A stretch of DNA of 64,000 bases from Halioglobus sp. (GTDB taxonomy: Bacteria; Pseudomonadota; Gammaproteobacteria; Pseudomonadales; Halieaceae): positions 124,001-188,000 of the forward strand of contig JAQWNG010000034.1 of the NCBI GenBank assembly GCA_029246385.1. The letters run 5' to 3'. The position numbers were made by a program, and so were the translations under genes. Numbering within the stretch: the first letter of the stretch is position 1; every line of letters begins with the position of its first letter. Shown in pieces: positions 1-8,903 of the stretch. Under the pieces are notes generated by a model. That model was not told the origin of the DNA. It saw only the letters and a program-made list of their open reading frames with translations, and searched no databases.

Positions 1-417
1 ATGAAACGCTACCAGGATGCAGCAGATATATACAACGCAGTGTTAGCCATCGACGACGGTCAGGCCGTCGCATCAAACAACTTGGCCATGCTTTTAGTCG
101 ATCACTTTCCGAGCGACGAAAGCTATTCTCGAGCGCTTCAGCTAACCGCTGAGTTCGAAGATAGTGATATAGCGGCGCTTCTCGATACTCGTGGCTGGGT
201 TTACTACCAAATACAAGATTATGCTAACGCTAAGAGATTGTTACAGCGAGCAGTTGCAGCAGATGTCGATGAAAGCGTGTTTCGATTCCATTTAGGAATG
301 ACATATTACAAACTTGGAGATAAAGATTCTGCCAAAATAGAACTAGAAAAATCTCTTGCTAATAAGCAGACATTTACAGGCTCTGATGAGGCGTCTAGAT
401 TACTACAGCAACTTTAA
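1..417 (+). CDS. TPR-repeat protein, C-terminal part (probably truncated by window edge)
   Basis: The 138 visible residues are helical and contain tetratricopeptide-like pairs: the motif LLDTRGWVYYQIQDYANAKR near residues 60-79, then FRFHLGMTYYKLGDKDSAK near 94-112. Both have the W/G-Y-A spacing of TPR units. TPR domains are protein-protein scaffolds. The frame is open from the first base of the window, so the ATG at position 1 may be an internal methionine of a longer protein. In many proteobacterial exopolysaccharide loci a large TPR lipoprotein of the PrsT type sits beside the glycosyltransferases, and this could be the tail of one. That identity is inference. It ends 82 bases before the convergent glycosyltransferase gene. 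Confidence 0.7.
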   Translation: MKRYQDAADIYNAVLAIDDGQAVASNNLAMLLVDHFPSDESYSRALQLTAEFEDSDIAALLDTRGWVYYQIQDYANAKRLLQRAVAADVDESVFRFHLGMTYYKLGDKDSAKIELEKSLANKQTFTGSDEASRLLQQL

Positions 418-498
418 ACTCTCAGCTGGGATTGTTGCTGACTAATCTGACGAAAACGCGGGAGTAAGCTATGCTACTGCTATACGGCTTGTATGTGA

Positions 499-1692
499 CT
501 ACATGAACAGCAGTCGATAAGCCTCAAGTAATTTTGGCTCTTCATACTCCCACTCTAGTTCGGTAATAATACGGTTTCGGCCGAAATCACCCATAGATTT
601 TCGCCTAGCCGGATCATCAAGCAATGAGAGTATATTTTCTGCTAAGTCTTTCGCGTCATTTTTGCGAGCGTAGAGCGACGCCTCCTGAGCTGAAAAACGG
701 CCTTCGCTTAAATCAAATTGCACAATAGGTTTGGCCAACGCCATATATTCCATAATTTTATTCATCGTAGACTTATCGTTCATATCATTAGCCACGTCAG
801 GATTCACACAAACATCGGCTGTGTTAAGCATTTGCAGCATCTGCTGATCTGAAACACGTCCGGTGAACGTGACATAGGCCTCTACACCTAACTCCTTTGC
901 ATAAGCCTGCAGACTAGCAAGCTCCGTTCCGCCTCCTACCAATCCAAAGTGCACATCAGTTCGGCACTTGTGCTCTACAATGTATTGCAGAGAGCGCAGC
1001 AGGTAATCGATGCCTTCTTGCTTGCCCATAACTCCAACATAACCGATTAGATATTTCCGACCTTTTTTAAGCGCGGGCACTGGTTCGATGATTCTCAATC
1101 GGTCAAGTTTTGGGCCGCTTCTGACGACGGTCACTTTGTCTGGACACATACCGCCGCGTTTTATTGCTATCTGCTTGTAGGATTCGTTAGTGGCGATGGA
1201 TCTGTCGGCCGTTTTAAACGTGAGTCTCTCGCACAGTAGCATTAATCGATAAAATAAATCGCGGCGACCAAACTTGGCTTCATAAAGTTCAGGATTAATG
1301 TCGTGGTGGTCGAAAAGAAATTTTTTTCGAAAAAACAGCTTAAAAAATCCACCAACAAGAAAGATCAAGTCTGGTGGGTTGCAGGCGTGTATTGCATCAA
1401 AGCCGCGACTAAACAGCACCTTAAAGGACAAGTAAAACTCCCAATATAGCGCCACACTGTACTCAAGTGCATAGCCCAAGGCACCTTCAGCCTCCGGAGG
1501 CAATGGATGCCGATAAATATGGATTCCTTCTAGGCATTCATACTTTTTTTCATATCCCTTGCCCGTAGGACAGATAATCGTAACTTGGTAACCATGTTGA
1601 TGCAGGGTCGTCGCTTCTTGCCAAACTCGACGGTCGAATGGAGAAGGAAGATTTTCGACTATAAAAAGAATTCGCTTACCAGCAGATACCAT
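499..1692 (-). CDS. GT4-type glycosyltransferase
   Basis: Protein of about 397 residues with the two Rossmann halves of GT-B, family 4 enzymes. The N-terminal half has RILFIVENLPSPFDRRVW, and the acceptor side carries FDHHDINPELY. The C-terminal donor half has YVGVMGKQEGIDYLL, then GRVSDQQMLQMLNTADVCVNP, followed by the NKIMEYMALAKPIV segment that binds the nucleotide sugar. It probably adds one sugar to a lipid-linked repeat unit at the cytoplasmic membrane. The open frame begins at 1707, but the ATG at 1692 places the conserved beta strand at the usual distance from the start. Either start overlaps the 3' end of the upstream dehydrogenase gene, so the two are translationally coupled. Donor and acceptor cannot be read from the sequence. 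Confidence 0.88.
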   Translation of the reverse strand: MVSAGKRILFIVENLPSPFDRRVWQEATTLHQHGYQVTIICPTGKGYEKKYECLEGIHIYRHPLPPEAEGALGYALEYSVALYWEFYLSFKVLFSRGFDAIHACNPPDLIFLVGGFFKLFFRKKFLFDHHDINPELYEAKFGRRDLFYRLMLLCERLTFKTADRSIATNESYKQIAIKRGGMCPDKVTVVRSGPKLDRLRIIEPVPALKKGRKYLIGYVGVMGKQEGIDYLLRSLQYIVEHKCRTDVHFGLVGGGTELASLQAYAKELGVEAYVTFTGRVSDQQMLQMLNTADVCVNPDVANDMNDKSTMNKIMEYMALAKPIVQFDLSEGRFSAQEASLYARKNDAKDLAENILSLLDDPARRKSMGDFGRNRIITELEWEYEEPKLLEAYRLLFM

Positions 1693-2989
1693 CGTACCGT
1701 CCTGCAATACTGCGATGATTAACTATCCTGACAAGATCAACAATCACCTGCGCTTCGCTTGTCATGCCCATAATGTCTTTAAATTCGTGCGCACCGTTAC
1801 CAATAACAATGGTCTGCCCATGGGAAATCGCTTCTTCAATGGTGTCCACCATCAGAGAGGAAATGTGGGGAATAGCATTAAGAATGTAGTCTTTATTGGC
1901 GCCTGTAAGTCTTGCGAGATTCACGCTTCTATCATAAAGGCAAAGATCATATCCCTTGCCTATAAGGCGCTCTACCACCTCAACCAATGGACTTTCTCGT
2001 AGATCGTCGGTACCTGCCTTAAAACTAAAACCTAAAATTGAGACTTTTTTGTTGCCCTTATCTGTAATCATCGTTACGCCGCGATCAATTTGCCTAGCGT
2101 TGTTAGCGAGGATATTACCGATAATCGGGAGTTCTAGGTCGAGCAACTTCGCTTTATAGTTTAATGCCCGTACGTCTTTTGGCAGGCAGGAGCCACCAAA
2201 GGCGAACCCAGGCTTCATATAGTAAGGGGATAGATTAAGCTTTGTGTCCTGACAAAAAATATCCATAACTTCATGGCCGTCAATGCCGACAGATTTGCAA
2301 AGATTGCCAATTTCATTGGCGAAACCGACTTTAACCGCATGCCAAACATTATCGGTGTACTTCACCATTTCCGCAGTTTCGATATCGGTACGAATAAGTG
2401 GCGCGTTCAGTTCGCTGTAAAGCCCCGCAAGCAACTCTCCACTTGTCGTGCCAATTTCTCCAATAACTGTTTTGGGCGGATTGTAATAATCATAGATGGC
2501 GGTGCCCTCGCGCAAGAATTCTGGGTTATTGCAAACGCCAAAGTGGGTCCCTGCTTTTTTACCTGAGGCATTTTCCAAAGCGGGAATTACAACATCGCGC
2601 ATACTGCCTGGTAACATGGTGCTGCGTATCACTACGACATGAAAATCATTTTTCTTTCGCAACACAGAGCCAATGTCTTCACATACTCTCTCGACAAACG
2701 ATAAATCCAAGTTGCCATTTACTTGACTCGGGGTGCCAACGGAAACAAAAGAAATCGTTGTGTTCGTGACCGCGTAATCCGCATCACCGGTCGCCTGTAA
2801 TCGACCACTGTCTGCGCCCTCTGCCAGCAGCGAATCCAAATCCTTTTCGATAATCGGTGCCAAGCCTTGATTGATCAAGTCCACCTTAGTAGGGTTCGGG
2901 TCGACACCGATCACGGTATGTCCGTCACTGCTCAGACATGCCGCGGAAACAGCCCCCACGTAGCCCATGCCAAAAATACTGATGTTCAT
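1676..2989 (-). CDS. algD: GDP-mannose 6-dehydrogenase (AlgD-like)
   Basis: UDP-glucose/GDP-mannose dehydrogenase family, 437 residues, essentially the length of Pseudomonas AlgD (436). It has an N-terminal NAD-binding GMGYVG at 7-12, the VGTPS motif near 85-89, NPEFLREG near 155-162, and the catalytic GGSCLPKD motif with Cys268, the AlgD active-site number. The phrases IGNLCKSVGIDG, GFSFKAGTDDLRESPLVE and the terminal GICW also match AlgD better than UDP-glucose dehydrogenase. AlgD oxidises GDP-mannose to GDP-mannuronate with two NAD+. It would supply a uronic acid to the polymer made by this locus. No alginate polymerase (alg8/alg44) is visible in the window, so the product need not be alginate. 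It overlaps the downstream glycosyltransferase gene. UDP-glucose specificity is the main alternative. Confidence 0.85.
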   Translation of the reverse strand: MNISIFGMGYVGAVSAACLSSDGHTVIGVDPNPTKVDLINQGLAPIIEKDLDSLLAEGADSGRLQATGDADYAVTNTTISFVSVGTPSQVNGNLDLSFVERVCEDIGSVLRKKNDFHVVVIRSTMLPGSMRDVVIPALENASGKKAGTHFGVCNNPEFLREGTAIYDYYNPPKTVIGEIGTTSGELLAGLYSELNAPLIRTDIETAEMVKYTDNVWHAVKVGFANEIGNLCKSVGIDGHEVMDIFCQDTKLNLSPYYMKPGFAFGGSCLPKDVRALNYKAKLLDLELPIIGNILANNARQIDRGVTMITDKGNKKVSILGFSFKAGTDDLRESPLVEVVERLIGKGYDLCLYDRSVNLARLTGANKDYILNAIPHISSLMVDTIEEAISHGQTIVIGNGAHEFKDIMGMTSEAQVIVDLVRIVNHRSIAGRYDGICW

Positions 2990-3089
2990 ATTGCGGGCGC
3001 TATAGCTAGGTATATGTGGTTACATACTACTGTGTAAATTCTCATAAACGCAATCAGACCGGTGTTATTTTGCTCTCATCGCCTTGGCG

Positions 3090-5081
3090 TTAGAGAATTA
3101 TTTCGACAATTAACGTCGTAGAGCCGCTAATCTTGAGACTTTCTACAGCCGTCGTTATCGGAGCTCTAACATCATAAGCCCTCGATATCCAACCGAGTAT
3201 AGGCTTCTCGGCCCCGCAGGTCACTGAAAGTTTTCGATGTAAAACGGGGTTAAACGAGAATCGCAAATTGCGACGTTCGCATGCAACAAACAGTGTATCG
3301 TGGTCGACCGTAATCTCACAGTCTTCCGCAAAGTGCCAGATGCGTTCTACTAGGTGTTGACCCGTGCATTCGATTTGATCCGTTATGCGAAACCGCCGCA
3401 AGTCTGCGCTGTATTCTATCTCTCGCCGGTGAGTAACGGGGTCTGCCAACCGGCAGTAACCGTTGTGGCTGGCCACCAAGCGCTGACTTCCCCCATCACT
3501 CTGCCACACCTCGCACTCCGCTTCAGCCTTATGAATCCACATAAAGTTACCGCCAGACTCGGATTGATCCATAGAGTCTATACGGACCGTATTGTGCGCT
3601 GACGTCCCCCTAAAATAGTCCCTCCATACTTTTTGTGTGTGGTAGGCATATGTGCCGGGATCTACTAGTATTTCGCGGCCCCCTACTGACAGAACCACGG
3701 ACAGTGCGTCCGCGTGGCCGTGCGCTGCGATACCGAGATAACCCAGCGGCCCCGCATCTACCACGCATTTCACCTCACGATCGGTGTCAAAGTCACTCCC
3801 CAAAATATAGTAGCCACCAATAGCGTAGCGCCTGCTTACTTCGCCTTTTACAGCCATTGTTACATCATGGCGACAGTCATCAAGGCCCATCAGCCACAGA
3901 GTCTTATCGTCAATAGCGCCCGCCTTCCGCAAGTACTCCGGTCTACCGAACAGTCGTCCACCCGTCGCCAGCAATGACTTATAAGGGCAAAATTCCTTAC
4001 TGGGACACAAACGGGTTACATAGCCATCATCAGCATCGCCGATCATGGGCACATTACCCTGGACATCCATGATCGACGCCAAAAACCCTATCATCTGATC
4101 CAGTCTTTCCCAGTAAGCAGCAGGAAAATCACGACTCGCAGCTCTTGCAGCCAAGCCAGAAAATAGTAGGAAATCGAGCACGAATTGCTGATAGGAGACG
4201 GCCTGCTCCCGATTTACCCCGTCCTCGGTATTCTGCTTCAGTGCCTCATCCAGCAAAATCTTATACGAAACGTCTCCCCACCGCTTACACTGATACCAGA
4301 ACGGCCATGTAACCGAAGCAATATACAAACCGGCAGCCTCACCAATAAGATGATTGTTCGCCGAAGAATAGCGAGACCAATACAAGTTGATACTGTGGCA
4401 ATGTTGGTAGATGGAACACAGCCAGCGCTGACGCAGTTCTTGCCCTTGTATTCCCTCAAAGAGTTCGGATCGTTGACCGCCAATCAACTGCCACACGATA
4501 GACCAATTTATAAGACGAATACCCAACTCCAAAGAACTAGTCCAGTTAGGACCCAAAGGATAGGGACACTGTTCCAGCCACGATGATAGCTGCTGAGCGA
4601 AACCATCGAGGAATCGGCGCTCTCTCGACAAAGCATATGCTTGTGCCAGCACTACCCACTGTAGGTGCCGGTTAGGCTCCCAAAGATACTTAATGTCTCC
4701 GACCACTTCAGCGTTTCGATAATCTAGCGATCTACCGAAGCTCAAAGGGGCATGAGTCCCGGATTTAGGATCAGTATTCCACAAAGGAATAGCGCCTAAA
4801 CTGGCGGGACTCAACGCGAAAATCGGTACTTCACCGGCCAGTACTCTTGTCGCCTCCTCCACATAACAAGTCGCAGACAAACCCGTACCGTATTTCAACC
4901 AAGGCGCAACCTCAACGGAGATGTCTGGTGCAGGCATTAACTTGGCACTGAAAAACCCAAAACGCTGCAGATATATCAGGCATTTCTCTTTGATGCGGTG
5001 CAATAGCTCTGGCGTAGACATGCAGCGCAGCCGGTTCCAAAACCACCTCAATCTTTCACTAAACTTTGTAGAAGCACTCAT
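3090..5081 (-). CDS. Heparinase II/III family protein (polysaccharide lyase-like)
   Basis: Protein of 663 residues with the family's two-part build: an N-terminal alpha/alpha-barrel (about 20-380) and a C-terminal beta-sandwich (about 415-660). Visible family motifs are NNHLIGE at 242-248, REQAVSYQQF around 291-300 with a candidate catalytic Tyr297, HGHADA at 454-459, LVDPGTYAYH near 472-481, WRDYFRGTSAHNTVR at 486-500 and RIWHF near the end. Members cleave uronic-acid-containing polysaccharides by beta-elimination. In exopolysaccharide loci they are thought to trim or edit the polymer. No classical signal peptide is evident, which is common for the locus-associated members. It is divergent from the next glycosyltransferase, with 155 bases of shared upstream region. 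The substrate is unknown; a mannuronate-containing chain would fit the AlgD-like neighbour. Confidence 0.85.
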   Translation of the reverse strand: MSASTKFSERLRWFWNRLRCMSTPELLHRIKEKCLIYLQRFGFFSAKLMPAPDISVEVAPWLKYGTGLSATCYVEEATRVLAGEVPIFALSPASLGAIPLWNTDPKSGTHAPLSFGRSLDYRNAEVVGDIKYLWEPNRHLQWVVLAQAYALSRERRFLDGFAQQLSSWLEQCPYPLGPNWTSSLELGIRLINWSIVWQLIGGQRSELFEGIQGQELRQRWLCSIYQHCHSINLYWSRYSSANNHLIGEAAGLYIASVTWPFWYQCKRWGDVSYKILLDEALKQNTEDGVNREQAVSYQQFVLDFLLFSGLAARAASRDFPAAYWERLDQMIGFLASIMDVQGNVPMIGDADDGYVTRLCPSKEFCPYKSLLATGGRLFGRPEYLRKAGAIDDKTLWLMGLDDCRHDVTMAVKGEVSRRYAIGGYYILGSDFDTDREVKCVVDAGPLGYLGIAAHGHADALSVVLSVGGREILVDPGTYAYHTQKVWRDYFRGTSAHNTVRIDSMDQSESGGNFMWIHKAEAECEVWQSDGGSQRLVASHNGYCRLADPVTHRREIEYSADLRRFRITDQIECTGQHLVERIWHFAEDCEITVDHDTLFVACERRNLRFSFNPVLHRKLSVTCGAEKPILGWISRAYDVRAPITTAVESLKISGSTTLIVEIIL

Positions 5082-5236
5082 TACTATTCGTATTCAACTC
5101 CAAAAAACAAGCGCCCATCCTCGATTCGAATAGGGTAAACTAATCACGCGCTACTGTAATACTCAGCGCGAGCAAGCGACCATTATACGTAAAATTGCCT
5201 GTTTGGTTGTAATGCTGAACGAAACGAGTTATTTCA

Positions 5237-6388
5237 ATGCCAAAAAAAAATATTCTAATACTAACTCCCAGCCTGCATAACAGTGGCGGCGTCGCTAACT
5301 ACTACAACATTCTGCAAAACAAATTCACGTTTGACTATGAATTCTTCTTCGTAGGCAAGCGAGACGGAACCGTACAAAAAAACAGGAAAATCAACCACCT
5401 TGGACGGTTGATCTCTGATTATTTTGCGTTTATTCGTGTCTTATGGCGCAGCGATCTTGATCTTGTACTTCTAAACCCATCTCTCAACTTTAACGGCTTC
5501 AGTCGAGACTATGTTTTTTATCTTATTTCAAAGCTCTTGCAAAAAAAAACTATAGTGTTCTTCAGAGGGTGGGATGCTCATTATGCCAACGTCGTGTTCA
5601 ACGGTAAATTTCGGTTTTTTTACCGCCCTCTGCTGCGTGCGAACGCGTTTATTGTTTTAGCGGAATGCTTTAAAAACACCATTTCTCCTCACTTGACAAC
5701 GTCACGAGTCTTTATTGAATCGACGATATTTGACGAACGCATATTGCCCCAAGGACATGGTGCACTCTGTTCGATGAAAAATCCTCGTGGAAAAATGCGC
5801 CTACTGTTTCTTTCTCGCATAGAAGCCGATAAAGGCATTTATGAAGCGATTTCAGCATACAAATCCCTTAAGGCCAATAACATCAATGTTGAACTTTTAA
5901 TTGCAGGAAGCGGCAGTGAAGCCGCAAATATTAAACGGCTGGTTGCTGAAAATGCCGACGATGATTTACGTTTCCTTGGAAGGATAGGCGGTGCTGAAAA
6001 GGCGGATGCACTCTTATCTTCAAGCGTACTATTATTCCCATCAACGCATGCGGAGGGAATGCCCAATACTGTGTTAGAAGCAATGGGATGTGGTCTTGCT
6101 GTTCTAACGACAACCGTCGGAGGATTGAACGATTTTTTTACCAGCGATTTGATGGGGGCCAAATTGTGCGGCAACCTTACCCAACAAATTATAGACGCTG
6201 TATCGGCCTTGGCCACTGATACTGTTCGCCTTAACTCAATCTCTGAATACAACTATAACTTTGCGAAACAATACTTCCACTCTGAAAGAGTTATGCAGCG
6301 CCTGGACAACATTATCGATTCGGTACTCTATGATTCCTACTGCGATCCCGTCTGGTATGAGTCCGAAGCTCACTACCGCAGTAAGTGA
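5237..6388 (+). CDS. GT4-type glycosyltransferase
   Basis: GT-B glycosyltransferase of 383 residues. The N-terminus ILILTPSLHNSGGVANYYN carries the glycine-rich GGV loop of family 4. The donor domain has LLFLSRIEADKGIYEAI, then LLIAGSGSEAANIKRL, FLGRIGGAEKADALLSSS and the nucleotide-sugar signature HAEGMPNTVLEAMGCGLAV with the E-x7-E glutamates. It probably transfers one sugar during repeat-unit assembly at the inner face of the cytoplasmic membrane. The start ATG lies at 5237. The gene and its neighbour at 6702 are both read rightwards but are separated by 313 bases, so they may have separate promoters. Confidence 0.87.
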   Translation: MPKKNILILTPSLHNSGGVANYYNILQNKFTFDYEFFFVGKRDGTVQKNRKINHLGRLISDYFAFIRVLWRSDLDLVLLNPSLNFNGFSRDYVFYLISKLLQKKTIVFFRGWDAHYANVVFNGKFRFFYRPLLRANAFIVLAECFKNTISPHLTTSRVFIESTIFDERILPQGHGALCSMKNPRGKMRLLFLSRIEADKGIYEAISAYKSLKANNINVELLIAGSGSEAANIKRLVAENADDDLRFLGRIGGAEKADALLSSSVLLFPSTHAEGMPNTVLEAMGCGLAVLTTTVGGLNDFFTSDLMGAKLCGNLTQQIIDAVSALATDTVRLNSISEYNYNFAKQYFHSERVMQRLDNIIDSVLYDSYCDPVWYESEAHYRSK

Positions 6389-6701
6389 GCGCGGCGTGCG
6401 CTGCTAAATGGTCGCGAGACCCAACTGCTGTTTGTGTTTCATCGAGTCTTGTTATTAGCTATGATGTAAGACTTGCTAAAGCAGCACTTACCTTGAAGCG
6501 CAAACGAGGACGTCGCCAATGTTGGAAACGCTTGACTTGTTCGGCGATAGCCCAGTCTATGGCTGCCCCTAAAGCCATGAGCGTTAGTGGCCTAAAATGC
6601 ATGTGCGAGCTGAAAAACCCAGCCTCGACCGTATGGGCAGCGTGACAAGCAGAGGAGCTATTATAGTGAAAGTCATTAACTAGCTATTCGGGCTTACTAG
6701 C
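6389..6701. other. Gene-poor gap between two glycosyltransferases
   Basis: These 313 bases hold no convincing gene. An 86-codon frame on the plus strand (6385-6645) is rich in Cys, Ala, Lys and Arg and looks like chance. A 47-codon minus-strand frame (6459-6602) contains a short hydrophobic stretch and an Arg-rich end and could be the remnant of a lost gene, but I cannot assign it to a family. Confidence 0.4.
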
Positions 6702-7805
6702 ATGAGACTTCTTATATTAATGCGAAGCTGTATTTTTACCGCTCGTGGCGGAGCAGAAGTACAGGTAGACTTTATTAAAGATGCATTTTTTAGAGCTGGC
6801 CATGAAGTTCATATTACCTATGACGAAAAAGTAAACGTCGAGATTGATGATCAAAAGGCAACTTACCACAGCCTCCCGAATCATGGGAAACTAGGCTCTT
6901 GGAGAAATTACGGCGTCATTAAAGAGCTAGTCGCGGAAATTAGACCCGACATTATTTATCAACGAGTTCGGCAAAACTACACGGCGATAGCAGCCGTGAT
7001 TGCAAAACAGTATGGGATTCCTTTTGTACACCATATCAGTGCAGATTATGCCTGTAAAAAAAATCGTGTGGCGCTTGATCGAAAGTTTTTAGGTGGTTTA
7101 CTTCGGGAATACTTAGGGCGTTATGGCATAACACATGCGGACCTTCTAATCGCTCAAACAAAAATTCAAGCAAATATGCTGAATGACAATTTTGGGTTAA
7201 ACAGTTTAGTCGTTCCCAACGGCCATCCGGCACCCCCAAAAGACGGAGTCAGAGCTGAACCTCCAATAGTTCTTTGGGTAGCGAACATCAAGGCCTGGAA
7301 GCAACCAGAAATTTTTGTGGACTTAGCCAAACGGCTGAGTGATACCGACGCCAGGTTCATTATGATTGGAAAGAAAGGGGACAAGAAATTTCATCATGAA
7401 TTTCTTGAGACAGTTAAGCCTGTCAAAAACCTAGAGTATCTTGGACAATTGTCTCTCGAAGACGTGAATACGTGGCTTGGAATCTCAAGCATATTTGTTA
7501 ACACGTCACTTCCGCGGGAAGGTTTTCCTAATACGTTTATTCAAGCTTGGCTAAGGGCGGTACCCGTGGTCTCATTAAACTTTGATCCGGACGACCTTAA
7601 CACAACGCAAAATATCGGGTTTTTGTCAGAAACTGCGGACAACCTGGAGAGGGATATCCGGGTTTTACTCTCGTCTGAGCAGATACGAGCTGATATGGGC
7701 ACCAGAGCGAAACTGTTCTCACTAAATAAGTTCCACACAGCAATAACCGACGCGACCTATCTGCGGGAATTTGGTCGGCTGGCCAGTGCTTCGCCATACT
7801 TATGA
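6702..7805 (+). CDS. GT4-type glycosyltransferase
   Basis: Family 4 GT-B enzyme of 367 residues. The N-terminus MRLLILMRSCIFTARGGAEVQ holds the GGAE acceptor loop. The middle has IVLWVANIKAWKQPEIFVDL, beginning the donor domain, followed by FIMIGKKGDKK and LEYLGQLSLEDVNTWL. The nucleotide-sugar signature is TSLPREGFPNTFIQAWL, where the usual second glutamate position is Gln. Some retaining GT4 members tolerate such variation, but it is worth noting. The protein likely adds a sugar in the same pathway as the neighbouring transferases. No strong ribosome-binding site is seen before the ATG. Confidence 0.85.
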   Translation: MRLLILMRSCIFTARGGAEVQVDFIKDAFFRAGHEVHITYDEKVNVEIDDQKATYHSLPNHGKLGSWRNYGVIKELVAEIRPDIIYQRVRQNYTAIAAVIAKQYGIPFVHHISADYACKKNRVALDRKFLGGLLREYLGRYGITHADLLIAQTKIQANMLNDNFGLNSLVVPNGHPAPPKDGVRAEPPIVLWVANIKAWKQPEIFVDLAKRLSDTDARFIMIGKKGDKKFHHEFLETVKPVKNLEYLGQLSLEDVNTWLGISSIFVNTSLPREGFPNTFIQAWLRAVPVVSLNFDPDDLNTTQNIGFLSETADNLERDIRVLLSSEQIRADMGTRAKLFSLNKFHTAITDATYLREFGRLASASPYL

Positions 7806-8034
7806 CCTGCTACTTTTTCGAAATCGCAGCGACTCGATTCTAGAAAAAAGTTTTCGCCCTCAGGCTAAGTACTGATTACCTCCCAGCAAAGAAATTCAAT
7901 CTAATATGAGTCTTCACAGGCTTCACAGTTACTGATAATAAAAAAGCCGCTGTTACCGTTATTGTAGACATACAAAATTTATTAGCGGCATATACTATGG
8001 TATGTTAACTTTTTATAGTGACACAGAGGCACTG

Positions 8035-8817
8035 ATGTCTTACTCAAGGAAAATCATAAGTCGTGCAAACGATGTTGCTACCATTGTTGCATGCAAGCGC
8101 CTTAATTTGACCCATGTAAATGAATATCCGAAGTGCGGAGGTACATGGATTTCTCGATTACTACGTTCCTATATTGGAGTAAATCGAGACTATGGCATAT
8201 CGCGACTCGTTCGGCCTAACGCTGTAATTCAAAAGCATAAGCTATTTACTCCGTACTTTAAAAGACCTGTAATTGTCGTTCGGGATCCTAGGGATGTGTG
8301 GGTTTCCTATTTTTTTTACGAGGCATATCATCATAAGAGCACAGGACGAAAGGTTGACATTAGGAGTTATGATGAAAACGCCTCTGACGAGCAGAATCTG
8401 TATCGTTATATAGAAGAGAAAACTCAGTTTCCAGAACGCTTTGATCCTGGGTTCTCGTACAATAAGTTTCTCGAAAACTGGCTGGATAAACCTGATATTC
8501 ATTTAGTTCGTTATGAGGCTATGCATAGCCACCCAGAGCAGACGCTTATAGGTATATTGAACTATATTGGAATAGAGACTATCGATCATTCTAAGCTAAG
8601 GGCTGCGATACAAGACAACTCTTTTGGCAACATTACTGGCAGAGAAGCCGGCACAGAAGACAAAAATTCACATAAGCGAAAGGGGATTGTTGGCGACTGG
8701 AAGAATCTATTTACTGCAGAAATTGCGACACTAGTCTGCGAGACACAACAGGTAAATTTGCAAAAACTAGGCTATGAAACCGATGGCACATGGGTGGATG
8801 AATTTACTCGTTCTTAA
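8035..8817 (+). CDS. Sulfotransferase domain protein
   Basis: Protein of about 260 residues with the PAPS-binding signatures of the sulfotransferase family. The 5'-phosphosulfate loop is seen as YPKCGGTWISRLL near residues 32-44, and the 3'-phosphate-binding segment as VVRDPRDVWVSYFF near 82-95. The C-terminal RKGIVGDWKNLF is the typical adenine-binding loop. Such enzymes move sulfate from PAPS to a hydroxyl or amine of a carbohydrate or small molecule. In this locus a glycan acceptor is the natural guess. I chose the ATG at 8035 because AGAGG lies six bases upstream; the more upstream ATG at 8002 has no such site. The locus holds a second sulfotransferase at 15470. Confidence 0.87.
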   Translation: MSYSRKIISRANDVATIVACKRLNLTHVNEYPKCGGTWISRLLRSYIGVNRDYGISRLVRPNAVIQKHKLFTPYFKRPVIVVRDPRDVWVSYFFYEAYHHKSTGRKVDIRSYDENASDEQNLYRYIEEKTQFPERFDPGFSYNKFLENWLDKPDIHLVRYEAMHSHPEQTLIGILNYIGIETIDHSKLRAAIQDNSFGNITGREAGTEDKNSHKRKGIVGDWKNLFTAEIATLVCETQQVNLQKLGYETDGTWVDEFTRS

Positions 8818-8903
8818 TGACTAGAAAAACCTCACAGGCATAAGCTCAAGTCATTGTTTGCCGCTGCTCTGATCGTCCTCTGTGTTTGCTCGATGTGTCT
8901 CCT

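Noticed and set aside
6459-6602. 47-codon minus-strand frame with hydrophobic and Arg-rich parts
   Set aside because: It looks a little protein-like, but is too short and unassignable; at most a gene remnant.
6385-6645. 86-codon frame overlapping the end of a glycosyltransferase gene
   Set aside because: Composition is Cys/Ala/Arg-rich without any motif, start overlaps the previous stop by chance, and the following gene has its own start.
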